Source of the DNA: Sphingomonadales bacterium
GTDB lineage: Bacteria > Pseudomonadota > Alphaproteobacteria > Sphingomonadales > Sphingomonadaceae
DNA length: 53,519 nt
Assembly: GCA_028868535.1 (NCBI GenBank)
Contig: JAGWUH010000026.1
Location: 1-53,519 of the forward strand
Reading direction: 5' to 3'
Position numbers and translations under genes: made by a program. The notes beneath the pieces are model-generated. The model was not told the origin of the DNA. It saw nothing but the letters and a program-made list of their open reading frames with translations, and searched no databases. This document shows, piece by piece, positions 52,916-53,519 of this stretch. Each line of letters begins with the position of its first letter. Position 1 is the first letter of the stretch.

Positions 52916-52936
52916 ATCCCCGCGAAAGCGGGGACC
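52912..52936. repeat. REP-like hairpin (CGTCATCCCCGC-GAAA type)
   Basis: CCCCGC (52918-52923), GAAA and GCGGGG (52928-52933) form a 6-bp stem with a GNRA tetraloop. The CGTCATCCCCGCGAAAGCGGG core is common in intergenic regions of many proteobacteria and is usually counted as a REP element. Confidence 0.75.
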
Positions 52937-52974
52937 TCGAGCCGCCACACACAACCCATCGTGCCCCCTCAACC

Positions 52975-53005
52975 CCTTCGCGCCTTTGCTCCTTCGCGCC
53001 TTTGC
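52975..53005. repeat. 15-nt direct repeat
   Basis: CCTTCGCGCCTTTGC occurs at 52975-52989 and again at 52991-53005, separated by one base. It is a short sequence seen in many proteobacterial intergenic regions next to REP-like hairpins. Confidence 0.6.
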
Positions 53006-53054
53006 GTGAACCCTTCTTCTGCCTGTCTCGCGTAACACCCCCACTCCACAAAGC

Positions 53055-53075
53055 GTCGCCGCGGGTCGCGGCGAC
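53055..53075. repeat. Perfect 9-bp inverted repeat
   Basis: GTCGCCGCG (53055-53063) and CGCGGCGAC (53067-53075) with a 3-nt centre. It may be a terminator or a regulator site; no gene is near on the left apart from DUF3617, which reads away. Confidence 0.5.
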
Positions 53076-53099
53076 CGGAACTCACGGAGTCTGACGGTG

Positions 53100-53124
53100 G
53101 CAAATATCGACAAGCGATATTTGC
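53100..53124. promoter_or_regulatory. Perfect 10-bp inverted repeat, possible operator
   Basis: GCAAATATCG (53100-53109) and CGATATTTGC (53115-53124) surround ACAAG. It is AT-rich and lies about 50 nt upstream of the promoter-like element at 53171, so it could bind a dimeric regulator. Confidence 0.55.
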
Positions 53125-53170
53125 GGGCCCGGGCCATCCAGCGGCTGTCGGCGCCGATGGTTGATTTTCC

Positions 53171-53199
53171 TTGACAAATTGTTCCGTATAGGTTAGAAG
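53171..53199 (+). promoter_or_regulatory. Sigma-70-like promoter reading out of the window
   Basis: TTGACA (53171-53176) is a perfect -35 box. With a 17-nt spacer the -10 is TAGAAG (53194-53199), with 16 nt TTAGAA; both are partial matches. The -35 in this otherwise GC-rich DNA is striking. Confidence 0.5.
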
Positions 53200-53322
53200 C
53201 CCGGGGCCTGCCACGGTCATGGCCATGATCGGAGGCAGAAGTTCAGGTCGGCGTTGTGGTGCCGCGGTGCGACAGTCCAAAGTCGTGGCCACGCGAACAG
53301 CGTCCTTGGGATCGAAGCCTGC

Positions 53323-53416
53323 CCCCGGCCCTGACACCGCCGGGACGCAGTACCGGGAAGCACTTCCCGGGGCCCTCCGGCAGGAGACCGTCCGGTCTCG
53401 TTCGGCAGGGCCGGGG
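53323..53416 (+). other. Branched hairpin structure, candidate structured RNA
   Basis: An outer 11-bp stem, CCCCGGCCCTG (53323-53333) with CAGGGCCGGGG (53406-53416), encloses two perfect inner hairpins: CCGGGAAG-CA-CTTCCCGG (53353-53370) and GAGACCG-TC-CGGTCTC (53384-53399). The nested, complementary arms suggest selection for an RNA fold. I do not recognise a known RNA family. Confidence 0.45.
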
Positions 53417-53519
53417 ACGGCGCTCGCACCGCGAGCCCGCCGCGCCGCTCCGCTTCGCTGGGTCGAGAGGCCCCTTGACCGTTGGGTCGAGCTGGTTGTG
53501 ATGCGTGAACACTAGCCAG

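Larger units (their letters stand above)
52736..53519. other. Long non-coding region with repeats and strong secondary structure
   Basis: About 780 bases have no convincing gene. In order there are a degenerate tandem repeat, a REP-like hairpin, a 15-nt direct repeat, two perfect inverted repeats, a promoter-like element reading right, and a GC-rich, multi-hairpin stretch. Open frames on both strands here are short, low-complexity, and unlike real proteins. The features are listed separately. Confidence 0.7.

Noticed and set aside
52732..52959. A 75-residue minus-strand frame with hexapeptide repeats.
   Set aside because: It is the translation of the tandem repeat and REP-like hairpin, with no ribosome site.
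53190..53519. Known structured RNAs (6S RNA, tmRNA, RNase P RNA, SRP RNA, cobalamin riboswitch).
   Set aside because: None of the conserved boxes I know for these was found; the region is reported only as structured and unassigned.

Overview
The window looks like a chromosomal segment from a high-GC alphaproteobacterium, most likely of the sphingomonad group (Sphingomonas or Novosphingobium-like). This is inferred from gene content: three large TonB-dependent receptors of the EIVVTA type each beside a regulator, an HWE-family histidine kinase, a PEP-CTERM protein, a CoxGMSL-type molybdenum hydroxylase operon, a PQQ dehydrogenase and many short-chain dehydrogenases. No ribosomal marker is present to confirm it.

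Layout. 1-1373: the edge of an IS21-like element and an AT-richer orphan gene lie against the 3' end of a tRNA-Leu(CAG) gene, which suggests an accessory insertion. 1555-6456: an HWE sensor kinase, then a GT4 glycosyltransferase fused to a helical C-terminal domain, overlapping a GH130 glycosidase/phosphorylase. 6512-10851: a TonB-dependent receptor divergent from a TetR regulator with a perfect inverted repeat between them, a small protein and an SDR. 10909-20637: a tightly overlapped minus-strand oxidative block (CoxG, CoxM, CoxS, CoxL, PQQ-cytochrome c dehydrogenase, two carboxymuconolactone-decarboxylase-like proteins, a cytochrome b and a sulfite-oxidase-fold molybdoenzyme). 20786-23086: an NCS2 purine permease with an exported MTA/SAH-type nucleosidase. 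23160-25302: a glutamine amidotransferase, cysteine synthase and a divergent ArsR regulator. 25406-27558: galT and galK. 27525-39369: an amidohydrolase, SDRs, two further TonB-dependent receptors with AraC and TetR regulators, and a Rieske oxygenase. 39514-47403: a multi-PAS hybrid kinase, dapD, and small membrane or unknown proteins. 47411-49376: an FAH-family hydrolase and an exported transglutaminase-like protein. 49552-52232: a thioredoxin-reductase-like flavoprotein followed by a UGSC-family selenoprotein. 52259-53519: a DUF3617 protein, then a repeat- and hairpin-rich non-coding end with a promoter reading out of the window.

The most notable item is the selenoprotein. An in-frame TGA at 50811-50813 joins two open segments into one 575-residue protein with a Cys-Sec-Gly-Ser-Cys motif, and a stem-loop matching the bacterial SECIS layout follows the TGA immediately. 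A conventional gene caller would split this into a 102-residue ORF and a 5'-truncated second ORF. The dithiol (CATC) flavoprotein 14 nt upstream is a natural candidate reductase, so the two may form a selenium-dependent redox pair. The second point of interest is the oxidative block, where the PQQ dehydrogenase carries the WDYD signature associated with lanthanide rather than calcium use, and the CoxL-type subunit carries an added C-terminal domain.

Overall the window reads as a scavenging and catabolic region: outer-membrane receptors import unknown ligands, SDRs, oxygenase, hydrolases and respiratory dehydrogenases oxidise them, and local TetR, AraC and ArsR proteins regulate uptake. Substrates cannot be deduced from sequence alone.
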